In this document: one piece after another, positions 8,874-17,892 of the stretch | Layout: each line of letters begins with the position of its first letter | How positions within the stretch are numbered: position 1 is the stretch's first letter | Origin: Geobacillus thermocatenulatus | GTDB taxonomy: Bacteria; Bacillota; Bacilli; Bacillales; Anoxybacillaceae | Assembly: GCF_002217655.1 (NCBI RefSeq) | Contig: NZ_NEWK01000002.1 | Coordinates: 311,164 to 375,163 of the forward strand | Direction of reading: 5' to 3' | Length of the DNA: 64,000 nucleotides | Position numbers and translations under genes: made by a program | Notes under the pieces: model-generated | Databases searched by the model: none | Seen by the model: only the letters and a program-made list of their open reading frames with translations | What the model was told of the DNA's origin: nothing

Positions 8874-9830
8874 CTATTTTTCTTTCGTCCCTGTCTCTCC
8901 CCACCAGCCTTTTCGCTTAAAATAGAGGGCGATGAGCATCGCAACAGTTGCCATGAGCAACAAGGCAAACGGGTAGCCGTATCTCCATTTCAGCTCTGGC
9001 ATAAACGCAAAATTCATGCCATATACACCGGCAATAAACGTCATCGGCAAAAATATGACGCTCACCAATGTCAATGTCTTCATAATAACGTTCATATGAT
9101 CGGATTTGAGCGACAGTTGCAAATCGAAAATGGCGGACAATGATTCCTTAAACGCGTCGAGCGCAGCGGGCACGCGCGAGAATCGCGACGCCACTTCCTC
9201 GATATACGGATTCGTCTCTTGGTTGATATACGGCAAATCAGCGTGACGAATCATTTTGATCGCTTCTTCCTGCGCCTCGGCGATTTGGCGCAGCTCATGA
9301 AGGTGTGTTTTCATCCGATAAATCTCGCGTCCGATTTCGTTGGCAAACGGGGTCGCAAACACTTGCCGTTCAAGCATCTGAATGCGGTCAGCGATCTGAT
9401 CGATGACTTGCAAAAAACGGATGGCGGCCAAGTCTAAAAAGTGATACAGCACATACCCAGGATACAGCGCCTGACCGCGATGGTTCAACAAACGTTCTTT
9501 CACATGATCAACAAACGGATCGTTTTCATCCATATAGCTGATCATATATTGGCTGCCGGCCAGCAAACGAACGTTTACGGTCCGGCCGGACGGACGAACG
9601 ATAAACAACGATAAGAAGAAACATCCTTCGTATTCGTCAAACGTGGGAATATCTGTCCCGTTCATCAGCCGCTGTTGGGCGAGAGGGTGAATGGACAGCG
9701 AAGAAAGAAGCTGCTCCAAATCCGGCTTGGCGGCGGCGGTGAAATGAAGCCAACACGACTGGCTGCCCGCTGGCGCATGGCGTTTGTACGTTCCGTCAAC
9801 CGTCAAACGAAAGTTCTTCTCGATCACCAT
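8874..9830 (-). CDS. corA: CorA-family Mg2+/divalent cation channel (first copy)
   Basis: A 318-aa pentameric cation channel protein: a cytoplasmic alpha/beta and long-helix domain, then two C-terminal membrane helices with the selectivity motif YGMNF directly after the first (VSVIFLPMTFIAGVYGMNFAF) and a basic tail. AAAGGA precedes the ATG. It is only distantly similar to the second CorA at 23340. The 226-bp upstream region to the CDF gene contains no recognisable M-box riboswitch. Confidence 0.93.
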   Translation of the reverse strand: MVIEKNFRLTVDGTYKRHAPAGSQSCWLHFTAAAKPDLEQLLSSLSIHPLAQQRLMNGTDIPTFDEYEGCFFLSLFIVRPSGRTVNVRLLAGSQYMISYMDENDPFVDHVKERLLNHRGQALYPGYVLYHFLDLAAIRFLQVIDQIADRIQMLERQVFATPFANEIGREIYRMKTHLHELRQIAEAQEEAIKMIRHADLPYINQETNPYIEEVASRFSRVPAALDAFKESLSAIFDLQLSLKSDHMNVIMKTLTLVSVIFLPMTFIAGVYGMNFAFMPELKWRYGYPFALLLMATVAMLIALYFKRKGWWGETGTKEK

Positions 9831-10056
9831 AGACTGACGTCCTTTCCGTGCAATCGATTTTACTTGTATTGTTTGCTGTTTGCCGCAAAACTACTCCCCT
9901 CCCGCCGCCAAAAACAAGCCAGCGGCAACGGTTTAGCCGCATCCGCTCGCTGTTGGCGACAAGCCACTTCTCCCGACTGCAAAGCGTCACATCCCGACAA
10001 GTCATTCGCTGTCTAGGCGCCTCGCCGCGTCCGCCCGCCAATGCGTCCAAAGCCAG

Positions 10057-10944
10057 TCATCGCACTGCTTCCGGTTCCACATGGACGTGCGTCGCCCGAA
10101 TGTTATGCCGGTTTCGCATCAAACGTTCGACTTCATCAGCGATTTCATGGCTTTTTGCCACCGTCAAATGCGAGTCAACGCGGATCGTCACTTCCAGCAC
10201 AATGTCGTTGCCTAACATGCGCGCTTTAATGTCAGCGACATCGCGCACGCCGCTCACCGCTGCAATTTCGTCTTTATAAACGGCGAGCTGCTGTTCATCA
10301 AAACCGTCGGTGAGCGTATGCGCCGTCTCCATAAACACCTCCCACGCCGTCCTGCCAATCATCGCCCCGATCACAAGCGCCGCCAGCGGATCAAGCCATG
10401 GCCACCCAAGCCGCGCGCCGGCGATGCCAATGGCGGCGCCAATGCTCACCAGCGCATCCGATAAATTGTCTTTCGCCACGGCCGCCAGCGCCATGCTGTT
10501 CGTCCGCCGCGCCAGCCGACGATTGATGGCATAAACGCCAATCATAACGGCCGCCGAGGCGAGCGCAACCACAGCCGCTAAAACATCAGGAGCCGCTGCC
10601 TTTTCTTTGCCGAACAGCGAGCGGACGCCGCTTGTGATCACATCAATGCCAATGGACATCATCAAAAAAGCAGCCAACAGCGAGGAGATGTTTTCCGCCC
10701 GCGAATGTCCGTACGGGTGGTTGCAATCACGTGGTTTTTTCGCGATTTTCATGCCAATATAGACTGCCGAGGAAGCGATAATATCACTCAAATTATTCCA
10801 ACCGTCCGCTTCCACCGCATCCGAGCCGAACACCCCCCCAGCCAACAGCTTGCCGGCCGAAAGGAGAAGATAGACGAAAATGCTCAGCAATGCGCCCGCC
10901 TCGGCTCCTTGTTTTCGATCCACTTTCTTCACCAACCTAGCCAT
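10057..10944 (-). CDS. Cation diffusion facilitator, probably manganese type
   Basis: A 295-aa CDF exporter with about six membrane helices and a cytoplasmic C-terminal domain (VHVEPE end). The helix-II metal site reads EADGWNNLSD and the helix-V site AxxDNLSDALVS. The DGxNN form, with Asn where zinc transporters have His, is the pattern in the Mn2+ exporters MneP/MneS and MntE, so I favour manganese efflux; that is inference from motif only. No strong Shine-Dalgarno precedes the ATG at 10944. Divergent from the methyltransferase gene. Confidence 0.87.
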   Translation of the reverse strand: MARLVKKVDRKQGAEAGALLSIFVYLLLSAGKLLAGGVFGSDAVEADGWNNLSDIIASSAVYIGMKIAKKPRDCNHPYGHSRAENISSLLAAFLMMSIGIDVITSGVRSLFGKEKAAAPDVLAAVVALASAAVMIGVYAINRRLARRTNSMALAAVAKDNLSDALVSIGAAIGIAGARLGWPWLDPLAALVIGAMIGRTAWEVFMETAHTLTDGFDEQQLAVYKDEIAAVSGVRDVADIKARMLGNDIVLEVTIRVDSHLTVAKSHEIADEVERLMRNRHNIRATHVHVEPEAVR

Positions 10945-11111
10945 CTCATTTTTGCACGTATCAGTGTACCAGCTTGAAGCCGGTTGGGTCTACAGCAAGA
11001 AAATTTCCTCTTTTCACAAGAATAGGGACAAGCAAATTTTTTTGTCTAAAGGCAAAATTGAGCGCATTTGCGTATGATAAACCAAGTCGAAACAAAAAAG
11101 GAGAGGAACAG

Positions 11112-11810
11112 ATGTCTGCATATTTAGACTGGTTGGCGGACATGGGGATTGATGGCGCTCACCCAGGTGGTTTTGAGTTAACAAAACAAATCTTACGTAA
11201 ACTTAAGATCGACCGTTCGACATCCGTGCTTGACGTCGGCTGCGGAACCGGACAGACGGCGGCTTATATCGCCGAACAGTACGGGGCCAACGTCACCGCC
11301 ATCGATATCCACCCGACGATGATCGACAAGGCGAAACAGCGTTTTGCCGCCAAGGCGGTCTCGGTCTGTTTGCATCGCGCCTCGGTCGAAGCGCTCCCGT
11401 TTTCCTCGGGGACGTTTGACCTCGCGCTTTCTGAATCGGTGCTTGCTTTCGTTTCATTGCCAAACGCGCTTGCCGAAATCCGCCGCGTGCTCAAAAACGA
11501 CGGCTTATTTGTCGGCATTGAAGCGTGTCATGAGCGGCTGACCACCGCCGAGCAAAAGCAAATCGCCGCCTTTTACGGCTTCCGTCAGCTCATGACGCCA
11601 GCGGAGTGGAAAGAAGTGCTCGAACAAAGCGGCTTTGGCTGCCGCCAGTTTTCCTACGCGGCTGCGGCCGAAGCGCCAAGCCTTGGAGGATCCATCGTCA
11701 TTGCCCTTCCGCCGACACCGGAGATGGCGAGCATGTGGCAGATGCACCAACAGTTGACAACTCAATTCGGCGACCGTCTTGGCTATTGCGTCTTTTGCTG
11801 CGAACCATAA
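11112..11810 (+). CDS. Class I SAM-dependent methyltransferase
   Basis: A 232-aa Rossmann methyltransferase: motif I VLDVGCGTGQTAAYIAE, motif II VTAIDIHPTMIDKAK, motif post-I around ALPFSSGTFDLALSESVLAFV. It resembles the ubiquinone/menaquinone-biosynthesis-like small-molecule methyltransferases (Methyltransf_11), but no pathway gene is nearby, so the substrate is unknown. AAGGAGAGGAACAG before the ATG at 11112 fixes the start and rejects the longer ORF from 10974. Confidence 0.85.
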   Translation: MSAYLDWLADMGIDGAHPGGFELTKQILRKLKIDRSTSVLDVGCGTGQTAAYIAEQYGANVTAIDIHPTMIDKAKQRFAAKAVSVCLHRASVEALPFSSGTFDLALSESVLAFVSLPNALAEIRRVLKNDGLFVGIEACHERLTTAEQKQIAAFYGFRQLMTPAEWKEVLEQSGFGCRQFSYAAAAEAPSLGGSIVIALPPTPEMASMWQMHQQLTTQFGDRLGYCVFCCEP

Positions 11811-11819
11811 CCGGCAAGA

Positions 11820-11850
11820 AAAACGGCGTCCTCGACAAGGCGCCGTTTTC
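11820..11850. terminator. Bidirectional terminator
   Basis: AAAACGGCG pairs with CGCCGTTTT, with A and T runs on both sides, exactly between the convergent methyltransferase and VanY-type genes. Its right arm reaches the stop codon of the latter. Confidence 0.75.
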
Positions 11851-12670
11851 ATACTTTTTTTACTACTTTGAAATATTCTTCGAGCGTCAAGCCGCGCTTT
11901 TTGATCACTGCGGCCGCCTTCCGCCCGACATAGCGGAGATGCCACGGCTCATACTTGTAGCCCGTCACCGCTTCCTTTCCTTTCGGGTAGCGGATGATGA
12001 ATCCGTACTCGTGCGCATGGGCGGCTACCCATTGCCCTTCTTTTGTCGCCCCGAACGATTCGGTCAGCTGACAGCCGGCCGAGCGGCTGCTGATATCAAC
12101 CGCCAGCCCTGTCTGATGCTCGCTCTGCCCTGGGTGAGCGACCGCTTGAACCGCTTTTTCCCTCCCCTTTTGCCGCACTTCTTCCGCAAAAATCACCTGC
12201 TGCCGCTCGTATGAACGATAAGCGGACACGGCCACCAGCTCAATGCCATCGCGGCGTGCGGCGGCAAACATCTCCTCAAGCGCCGCGGCCGCTTCGGCCC
12301 GCATATGCCGCTTTTCCGCGTTCGGGTCAGCACACAAAAACGGCACGTGCGGCACGACCAAGTCCGCCGGCTTATAGCCAGGCGGGAGCGACTGTTCTTT
12401 ATTGACGAGCACCAAAATATTGTCAGGGTTTTGAATCACTTTTTGTCCGTTTTGCACCTTGACGATGTTCCAATATTTCGCCTCAAGCTGCAAATCGGGA
12501 TCGACGGGGCTCTCGCTCGTTTTCCCTTGTTGTTGATGAGCGCTTGGGTGCACCGCGCTTTCCGGCGGCTGGCCGGACGGGCCGGCCGCGCCGTTGCTGC
12601 TGATCTCCCCTGTTTGGCAGCCGGCGAGCAGCAGGCACACCAACAGCGCCGCTTGCCATCGCTGGTTCAT
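11849..12670 (-). CDS. Lipoprotein D,D-/L,D-carboxypeptidase, VanY/LdcB type
   Basis: A 273-aa secreted lipoprotein: N-terminal signal MNQRWQAALLVCLLLAGC with a lipobox cysteine at residue 18, a low-complexity linker, and a peptidase M15B domain. Zinc-site motifs are visible: SAYRSYERQQVIF, HPGQSEHQTGLAVDIS and YEPWHLRYVG. Such enzymes trim D-alanine or tetrapeptide stems of peptidoglycan on the outer face of the membrane. AGAAAAGGAGAAGG before the ATG at 12670 sets the start. A 49-bp gap separates it from deoD upstream. Confidence 0.9.
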   Translation of the reverse strand: MNQRWQAALLVCLLLAGCQTGEISSNGAAGPSGQPPESAVHPSAHQQQGKTSESPVDPDLQLEAKYWNIVKVQNGQKVIQNPDNILVLVNKEQSLPPGYKPADLVVPHVPFLCADPNAEKRHMRAEAAAALEEMFAAARRDGIELVAVSAYRSYERQQVIFAEEVRQKGREKAVQAVAHPGQSEHQTGLAVDISSRSAGCQLTESFGATKEGQWVAAHAHEYGFIIRYPKGKEAVTGYKYEPWHLRYVGRKAAAVIKKRGLTLEEYFKVVKKV

Positions 12671-12719
12671 GTTCCTTCTCCTTTTCTGTTTTCCCAGGCC
12701 CAAGCGCCCGGCATCCCAA

Positions 12720-13430
12720 TCACGCGCCATTGCGGATCGCCGCTTCAAGCGCCACTTCAATCATCTCGTTAAACGTCATTTGCCGCTCCTCAGCCGTCGT
12801 TTCTTCTCCGGTGAGAATATGGTCGCTGACCGTCAGCACCGACAGCGCCCGGCAACCGAATTTCGCCGCCAGCGTATAAAGCGCCGCCGTTTCCATTTCG
12901 ACAGCCAATACACCGTAGCGCGCCCACGTTTCCCAATTCGGTTCATCATTGTAAAACATGTCGGCGGTGAACACATTGCCGACTTTTAGCGCCAGCCCTT
13001 TTTCCACCCCTACTTCATACGCCGTCCGCAGCAGATGGAAATCGGCGGTTGGCGCATAATCACGGCCGCGGAAAATGAGCCGGTTCATGTTGGAATCGGT
13101 CGACGCGCTCATCGCCAAAATGACGTCGCGGACGCGCACATCCGGCTGAATCGCTCCGCACGTTCCGACGCGGATGAGCGTCTTGACGCCGTAGCTTTGG
13201 ATCAGTTCGTTCACATAAATCGAAATGGACGGCACGCCCATGCCGGTCCCTTGCACGGAAATGCGCTCCCCCTTATACGTCCCGGTAAATCCGAGCATGC
13301 CGCGCACTTTGTTGTAGCATACCGCTCCTTCCAGAAACGTTTCGGCAATGTATTTGGCGCGCAGCGGATCACCCGGCAGCAAAATGCGCTCTGCGATCTC
13401 CCCTGCCTTCGCTCCGATATGTACGCTCAA
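12720..13430 (-). CDS. deoD: Purine-nucleoside phosphorylase (hexameric type)
   Basis: A 236-aa enzyme that phosphorolyses (deoxy)purine nucleosides to base and (deoxy)ribose-1-phosphate. [11 protein letters not shown] (phosphate site), RVGTCGAIQ and [12 protein letters not shown] (nucleoside/ribose site) identify DeoD rather than the trimeric PunA type. The start codon is TTG, supported by AAAGGAGGAATCCC immediately upstream and by family length. Its divergent upstream region also serves the small gene at 13587. Confidence 0.95.
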   Translation of the reverse strand: MSVHIGAKAGEIAERILLPGDPLRAKYIAETFLEGAVCYNKVRGMLGFTGTYKGERISVQGTGMGVPSISIYVNELIQSYGVKTLIRVGTCGAIQPDVRVRDVILAMSASTDSNMNRLIFRGRDYAPTADFHLLRTAYEVGVEKGLALKVGNVFTADMFYNDEPNWETWARYGVLAVEMETAALYTLAAKFGCRALSVLTVSDHILTGEETTAEERQMTFNEMIEVALEAAIRNGA

Positions 13431-13586
13431 TGGGATTCCTCCTTTGGTTTGAACGATCGTTGTCGGGCCATGCCCTCGTCTATCATATCATATGTTTGCG
13501 GAAAATGGCAGTCTTCCTTCGAGTAGTCGAGGCGGCGAACGGGCATACTATGTGTGCCTGCCCGAGGAGAAAGGAGGAAAAGACCG

Positions 13587-13694
13587 ATGAAAAAGAAACT
13601 CGAACAAGCGGTGGAATACGCCAACAAAACCAATCCATCGTCCAAATCAAACAATCAGCCGTCCACATCGAAAAAGGAAAAGACCAAATTCTAA
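13587..13694 (+). CDS. Small basic hydrophilic protein (35 aa)
   Basis: The predicted peptide begins MKKKLEQAVEYANKTNPSSK and ends KKEKTKF: Lys/Ser/Asn-rich with no hydrophobic segment. AGAAAGGAGGAAAAGACCG is a strong ribosome-binding site, which is the main reason to call it. Composition resembles minor small acid-soluble spore proteins, but I cannot assign a family. Confidence 0.5.
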   Translation: MKKKLEQAVEYANKTNPSSKSNNQPSTSKKEKTKF

Positions 13695-13950
13695 CATCAC
13701 TCCGAAAGAAGTCTCCCACTTCGAAACGTGAAGGTGCACGAGCGCCCGTCTCCGTCAATGTGGGAGATGAATTTGGCCGGCAATCGCCGTCGGATCGAAT
13801 CACATGTTGTTCAAACGGGCGCCTTCGAAACGAAGGAAAGCGGAAAGGGTCCTTGTGCGGCTTGTCGTTTGGCACATAGGCAAATCGCTGAAAGCTCCCC
13901 CTATGCACTCGCGTAGGTGGGTGAGTCGTTTGCGGGGGAGCCGCTCTCTT
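13695..13950. other. Structured non-coding stretch, possible decayed IS200/IS605 end
   Basis: Holds two nested inverted repeats: TCTCCCAC (13710-13717) with GTGGGAGA about 45 nt later, with an inner CTTC/GAAG stem, and AGCTCCCCC with GGGGGAGC near 13895-13943 followed by CTCTCTTTTA. The second may terminate the 35-aa gene. The sequence around the first (AAGAAGTCTCCCAC) resembles the AAGAATCCCAC right-end motif of the TnpB element at 45 kb, but the match is short. No supported ORF. Confidence 0.3.
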
Positions 13951-14358
13951 TTATGATGTTTTGGATCGGCGGTAATCGCTGCGATGACGGCGCGCCAAAT
14001 ACCGCTCATTGATATACAGCACCTTTTTGTCTTTGCTGCGCGTATATTTTTTCTCGCGCTCGCGCCGCCTAGCGACAAGCCAACAGGAAAACAAATACAG
14101 CGGAAAGACGAGCTGCATCGCGCCGGCAAAGACATACCAAAAACCGTTGATATCGGCCAAATCGCGCAAGTACACGTCGATGCCGCTGAGCCGATAGTAC
14201 ATGCCAGCAACGATGGCAGCGATGATGACGACGTTGACCGCATGGAGAAGGGGCACGCTTCTCCAGCGGAACAAGAATCGCTCAACTTGCCCTTTGACCC
14301 AAAGCAATGCCGCAATCGAGACGACGCACACAAGCAGCGACAGCGCCAGTGCGGCCAT
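13951..14358 (-). CDS. Small integral membrane protein, unknown function (135 aa)
   Basis: Starts MAALALSLLVCVVSIAALLWVKGQ from an ATG with GAAGGGGGCG upstream; the longer ORF from 14448 has no ribosome-binding site. Four hydrophobic segments can be seen, the last near FAGAMQLVFPLYLFSCWLVA, followed by a strongly basic tail (RRREREKKYTRSKDKK...RRHRSDYRRSK) that should lie in the cytoplasm. No family recognised. Confidence 0.6.
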   Translation of the reverse strand: MAALALSLLVCVVSIAALLWVKGQVERFLFRWRSVPLLHAVNVVIIAAIVAGMYYRLSGIDVYLRDLADINGFWYVFAGAMQLVFPLYLFSCWLVARRREREKKYTRSKDKKVLYINERYLARRHRSDYRRSKTS

Positions 14359-14486
14359 CGTTTCGCCCCCTTCCCTCTTTTCTCCTGCGCCCGCCGCATG
14401 ATGCCGCCTGCAAACATTTTCCGTCGATGAACCGCCGCCAGACCGCATACACTAAAACGACGACAACGGTTCAAGGAGGGAAAACG

Positions 14487-14645
14487 ATGGGCAAAAAACA
14501 CCGCAACCGCATTAACGGGCAGAAAAAGAACAACCATATTCCAAAAGAAGCATTGATCGCTGAAGACGAGGCGCATGCCAAAGAATATTCCGCCGCCGGC
14601 GGCCGGAAAAACGGTCCAGGCCATCATGACAATCCCGAATCGTGA
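14487..14645 (+). CDS. Small hydrophilic protein (52 aa)
   Basis: Begins MGKKHRNRINGQKKNNHIPK with a basic head and an acidic, glycine-rich tail. CAAGGAGGGAAAACG is an excellent ribosome-binding site and a terminator follows at once. Size and composition are those of a minor spore-associated protein; I do not recognise the family. Confidence 0.6.
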   Translation: MGKKHRNRINGQKKNNHIPKEALIAEDEAHAKEYSAAGGRKNGPGHHDNPES

Positions 14646-14654
14646 CAAACCGCA

Positions 14655-14681
14655 GAAACCCTTGTGCGATACAAGGGTTTC
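14655..14681. terminator. Terminator between convergent small genes
   Basis: GAAACCCTTGT pairs perfectly with ACAAGGGTTTC over a 5-nt loop. It lies 9 bp past the stop of the 52-aa gene and touches the end of the minus-strand 54-aa gene. Confidence 0.65.
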
Positions 14682-14845
14682 TATCGCGGTTCCGACGGCT
14701 CGGATTCGTCCCAAGCAAGCGTGACGACTTTTGTATATTCCCCGCGTTCCATTTCCTCTTTTGTCGCTCTTTCATTCAGCTCCTCATCGTCGTCGATGCC
14801 CGGGGCCACCGTCGGCATGTCGCGCCGCCGTTCGCCATATTCCAT
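14681..14845 (-). CDS. Small acidic protein (54 aa)
   Basis: MEYGERRRDMPTVAPGIDDD... to the end ESEPSEPR, rich in Asp/Glu with no hydrophobic segment. I start at 14845 because AAAGGGGGCGG precedes that ATG; an in-frame ATG at 14902 has weaker context. Family not recognised. Confidence 0.5.
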   Translation of the reverse strand: MEYGERRRDMPTVAPGIDDDEELNERATKEEMERGEYTKVVTLAWDESEPSEPR

Positions 14846-14951
14846 CAAGTCCGCCCCCTTTCCTTTCTTATCTGTTCCCGAAACAAGGGGGGCTTTATTC
14901 ATATTATATCATCTCTAGCTCTTGCTGGCGACTATATTTTTGAATATTCCG

Positions 14952-15269
14952 TCAACAAATGAGCTGACGTTCCACTTGTTTCCATCCGTCTGGACAAAGG
15001 CGATCGTACGTCTGTCCTTTCCGCCCTTCATCGATCAGCACAACATCCCCAGTCCGCATAAACCGAGCTTGACAGTTTTTCGGCATCAGATCGGCGACAT
15101 TCAACATCCGATACAACACCGCCAGCACTTCATCATGTCCGGCCGCCGTCACCGTCATGCGGCACACTTGCCGGTAGCTTTTCGTTCCCCCAAAGCGCGG
15201 TGTTTGAAAAACGACCGCCTCATATGCACGTTTTGTCATCCACATTCGTTTCCCCCATAAACGAACCAT
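14952..15269 (-). CDS. yodL: YodL-domain protein
   Basis: A 105-aa protein with the YodL pattern VFQTPRFGGTKSYRQVCRMTV...YRMLNVADLMPKNCQARFMRTGDVVLID. In B. subtilis YodL is made during sporulation and interferes with the MreB cytoskeleton. Here yozD and yodN homologues lie within 3 kb, supporting orthology. GGGAAAGGAAAACA precedes the ATG at 15269; the ORF extending to 15440 lacks a ribosome-binding site. Confidence 0.8.
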   Translation of the reverse strand: MVRLWGKRMWMTKRAYEAVVFQTPRFGGTKSYRQVCRMTVTAAGHDEVLAVLYRMLNVADLMPKNCQARFMRTGDVVLIDEGRKGQTYDRLCPDGWKQVERQLIC

Positions 15270-15491
15270 TGTTTTCCTTTCCCTTCTCCCAATAAATCGG
15301 CCCTCCGCGTCCCATACTATGATTGATGTCGAATTCGAGCGTGAATCGTCTTCGAAGCCGAGGAAAATGTGTATTGTACTTATTTGGTGATTTGGTGTGT
15401 CGATTCCTTCAGCAAACGAGCACTCTTTTTGTCGAAACAATCGCGGTCTTCTGACAAACGTCTACAAATGATGCAAAGGAGAGACAGCCTG

Positions 15492-16613
15492 ATGCCGACT
15501 CGCCTGCTCGCTTGGCTGCGCCATCCCCTTCAGTATGCCTACCGCTCCTTTTTGTACCGCCATCCGGTCCGCCTCGCCGATGACGGCCTGCTTCGCCGGA
15601 TGGCTGCCCGCACAACGGTCCCGACTGACGGACCGCTCAGCGCGGAAGAAAAGGGCATTGTTGCCGCCATTCGACGGAAAACGGCGGAACATAACCGCAA
15701 CAACGTGACGCGCACCGCCGCCTACTTAGCGTTTTTTGAGCGCCATCGGGAAATTCATTGGGCGTTTTTAGCCCATCTCGTCTCGCGCAACGGTGGTTGG
15801 AACATGACGGATTTGCGCGGCGGCCTTCTTCCGTTTTTGCTGCCGGAACAAATCATTGCACCCCTTTTTTTGTTTTTGGAGCGCGCCAATGCCCTCATTT
15901 TTCATGATGCCTATCCGCAGCTTCTGCTGTACGAAGAAAGCAAACGGAGGGAGACGCCGCTGTTTCATTTGTTGCCAGCGCTAGCGGTGTCTTCGTTTAT
16001 GAAGCCGATGTGGGAACATTTTTGGGAAACGGGGAATGCCGCGCTTCTTACGGTTGCTCTGATCATCAACGAACAGCAGTACATCCAGCTTCGCGTCATC
16101 GAACATCCGTTTTTCCGCACCCGCGTGCTGTCAAGCTGGCCGTTTCTTGTCGAGCAATGGCTCGGGTTCAACGATGTGCTCATCCCATATGCCAAAGGCC
16201 GCCGCGTAGCGCTTGCCGGAACGACGGTGCGCGATTTCGCCGACGTCCACCACCGCATCGATATCGGCAAAACGCTGTACAGTCTGCTGCTGTTTGACGC
16301 CCGGCTGTTTCGCGGCGCCTGCCGCTTTGCCTGTTGCGTCCCCCACAGCGGCTCACGCGCCGACTTCTGGCCGCAATCGTTCGCTGAAACGCCTGATGGG
16401 CGCCGCTTTTACAGCCCCCGCCTTGAGGAAGCTTGGCCGGATCTTGCGCACCCGTTCCACGATCATCGCGATTGGTTCACCGATGAGGCGATCATGCAGG
16501 CGCTTGAAACGCTCCCGCTTCCAGCCTCGAGCGACATGACCAGCCGCTACGAGCGGCATTTGTCCATGATGAAAACAGCCGCCATCGCGGCGGCCCAATC
16601 AACTTCATCATAA
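15492..16613 (+). CDS. yppC: DUF2515 family protein (YppC-like)
   Basis: A 373-aa protein matching the B. subtilis YppC/DUF2515 type: a long helical, aromatic-rich body (HNRNNVTRTAAYLAFFERHREIHWAFLAHLVSRNGGWNMTDLRGG) and a C-terminal SPRLEEAWPDLAHPFHDHRDWF motif. No transmembrane helix or known catalytic motif is obvious. AAAGGAGAGACAGC before the ATG at 15492 rejects the longer start at 15369. Biochemical function unknown. Confidence 0.82.
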   Translation: MPTRLLAWLRHPLQYAYRSFLYRHPVRLADDGLLRRMAARTTVPTDGPLSAEEKGIVAAIRRKTAEHNRNNVTRTAAYLAFFERHREIHWAFLAHLVSRNGGWNMTDLRGGLLPFLLPEQIIAPLFLFLERANALIFHDAYPQLLLYEESKRRETPLFHLLPALAVSSFMKPMWEHFWETGNAALLTVALIINEQQYIQLRVIEHPFFRTRVLSSWPFLVEQWLGFNDVLIPYAKGRRVALAGTTVRDFADVHHRIDIGKTLYSLLLFDARLFRGACRFACCVPHSGSRADFWPQSFAETPDGRRFYSPRLEEAWPDLAHPFHDHRDWFTDEAIMQALETLPLPASSDMTSRYERHLSMMKTAAIAAAQSTSS

Positions 16614-16624
16614 AACGACGAGGA

Positions 16625-16804
16625 CTACTCCCCGTCGATGTCAATCTCTTCATCAATGATGCATTTTTCAAGCAAATAGTCAAACGTAATATCCGCGAGC
16701 TCCTCAAGCTCCTCTTGCGTTGGCACAAAGCCGCGGCGGATGAGTTCTTGGTAAAAAAACTCAGCGATTTCTTCCGTATCGATAATCACTTCAATTTCCT
16801 TCAC
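16625..16804 (-). CDS. yozD: YozD family protein (59 aa, GTG start)
   Basis: Translates as MKEIEVIIDTEEIAEFFYQE...LADITFDYLLEKCIIDEEIDIDGE from a GTG with AAAGGGGGCG upstream. Acidic and helical, matching B. subtilis YozD, whose gene neighbours yodL and yodN; both neighbours are present here. Function unknown. Confidence 0.8.
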   Translation of the reverse strand: MKEIEVIIDTEEIAEFFYQELIRRGFVPTQEELEELADITFDYLLEKCIIDEEIDIDGE

Positions 16805-16934
16805 CGCATCTCGCCCCCTTTGTAATGTTGTATGTCGCCGCCTTCCGTTTTATGTCAAAAATCATGTTGTACTATTTTTTCCGTCTCCCCCATACATATG
16901 TACCAACCAAACAAAAAACACGGAGGCGGACAAA

Positions 16935-17057
16935 ATGGACAAATTCACTGCGATCGATAAAATGATGGAAACAGTTGTCAATGGATTGGGCGCGATCGTC
17001 CTATTCGCCGGCATTCCTTATTTTCTTTTTATTCTTTATCAATTTCTATCCTGGTGA
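16935..17057 (+). CDS. Single-pass membrane microprotein (40 aa)
   Basis: An amphipathic head (MDKFTAIDKMMETVVNG) is followed by one hydrophobic helix (LGAIVLFAGIPYFLFILYQFL). CACGGAGGCGGACAAA precedes the ATG. Its last 19 bp overlap the 3' end of the convergent yodN gene. Not recognised, but codon use and ribosome-binding site support expression. Confidence 0.55.
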   Translation: MDKFTAIDKMMETVVNGLGAIVLFAGIPYFLFILYQFLSW

Positions 17058-17683
17058 TCGGCGATTGCCCGCAAACGTTTTACAACTGTTTCCATCATCC
17101 GTTGGTACTGTTCATCGCCGAACCATTCATATAACGCTTTATAATCGTTGTACATGTCAAGGAGCTCGTCGACCGACGGCCCTTTCTCTCCGCTGTCGGC
17201 CGGCGGCAATAGAAGCGACGCTTTCACCGGCGCGGCGATGACAATATCTTGCACGAGCGTAACAGACGTCTCGTCTCCGTCGGCAAGCGGAATGATGTCT
17301 TCCAGATGGACTTCAATCTCCCAACCATCCATCAGCCGTTTCAATTCGTAAATCGTCTCTTCCCATCCTTCCCCGTAGTAGCGGTAAATTTCTGTCCGCA
17401 CCCCGACAATTTTGAACAAATGGCCGCCATAATCGCGGACGCGGACAATTTCACCGAGAAAAAACGGCAGCTCAATTTCAATCTCTTCCGCGATCCATAA
17501 ATCACCCGCAAACTCAGACAATAAAATGAGCGCTTGCTCGGCAAACAAACTATGGCCATGGTTGATTTCGTATAAAAACGCACCGTCAATCTGCTGAATA
17601 TCGGTGATCGTTCCGACCGTTCCGTACAATGTATTGACGACGATGTCGCCGACGGAAAATTTCGGGCGTTTCGGCGCGCTCAT
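17039..17683 (-). CDS. yodN: YodN family protein
   Basis: A 214-aa protein matching B. subtilis YodN. The N-terminus (KFSVGDIVVNTLYGTVGTITDIQQIDGAFLYEINHGHSLF) forms a small beta-barrel-like domain of the kind that follows DIVVNxxYGxxGxI; a second similar block, FFLGEIVRVRDYGGHLFKIVGV, suggests an internal repeat. AAAGGGTGG is 8 bp before the ATG at 17683 and too close to the one at 17689. The gene is followed on the right by the IS cluster. Function unknown. Confidence 0.75.
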   Translation of the reverse strand: MSAPKRPKFSVGDIVVNTLYGTVGTITDIQQIDGAFLYEINHGHSLFAEQALILLSEFAGDLWIAEEIEIELPFFLGEIVRVRDYGGHLFKIVGVRTEIYRYYGEGWEETIYELKRLMDGWEIEVHLEDIIPLADGDETSVTLVQDIVIAAPVKASLLLPPADSGEKGPSVDELLDMYNDYKALYEWFGDEQYQRMMETVVKRLRAIADHQDRN

Positions 17684-17892
17684 TGGCATCTCCACCCTTT
17701 GAAACAAATAGTTAGTATAGTATATGCATGCCAAGAAGGGTGGACACCTGCAACCGCGCGGAAAAAAGTTATTTCTGTAGATGAGCAAATTCGCTAACAT
17801 AAATTGACAATCAAACAAAAAAGGAGGCATGAACCGGACTCCTTGGTTAGAATAGATGTGCTACCAACTACCCACAAGGAGGTTCATGTCCC

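Noticed and set aside
9831-10056. M-box (Mg2+) riboswitch before the first corA
   Set aside because: None of the conserved M-box core could be found.
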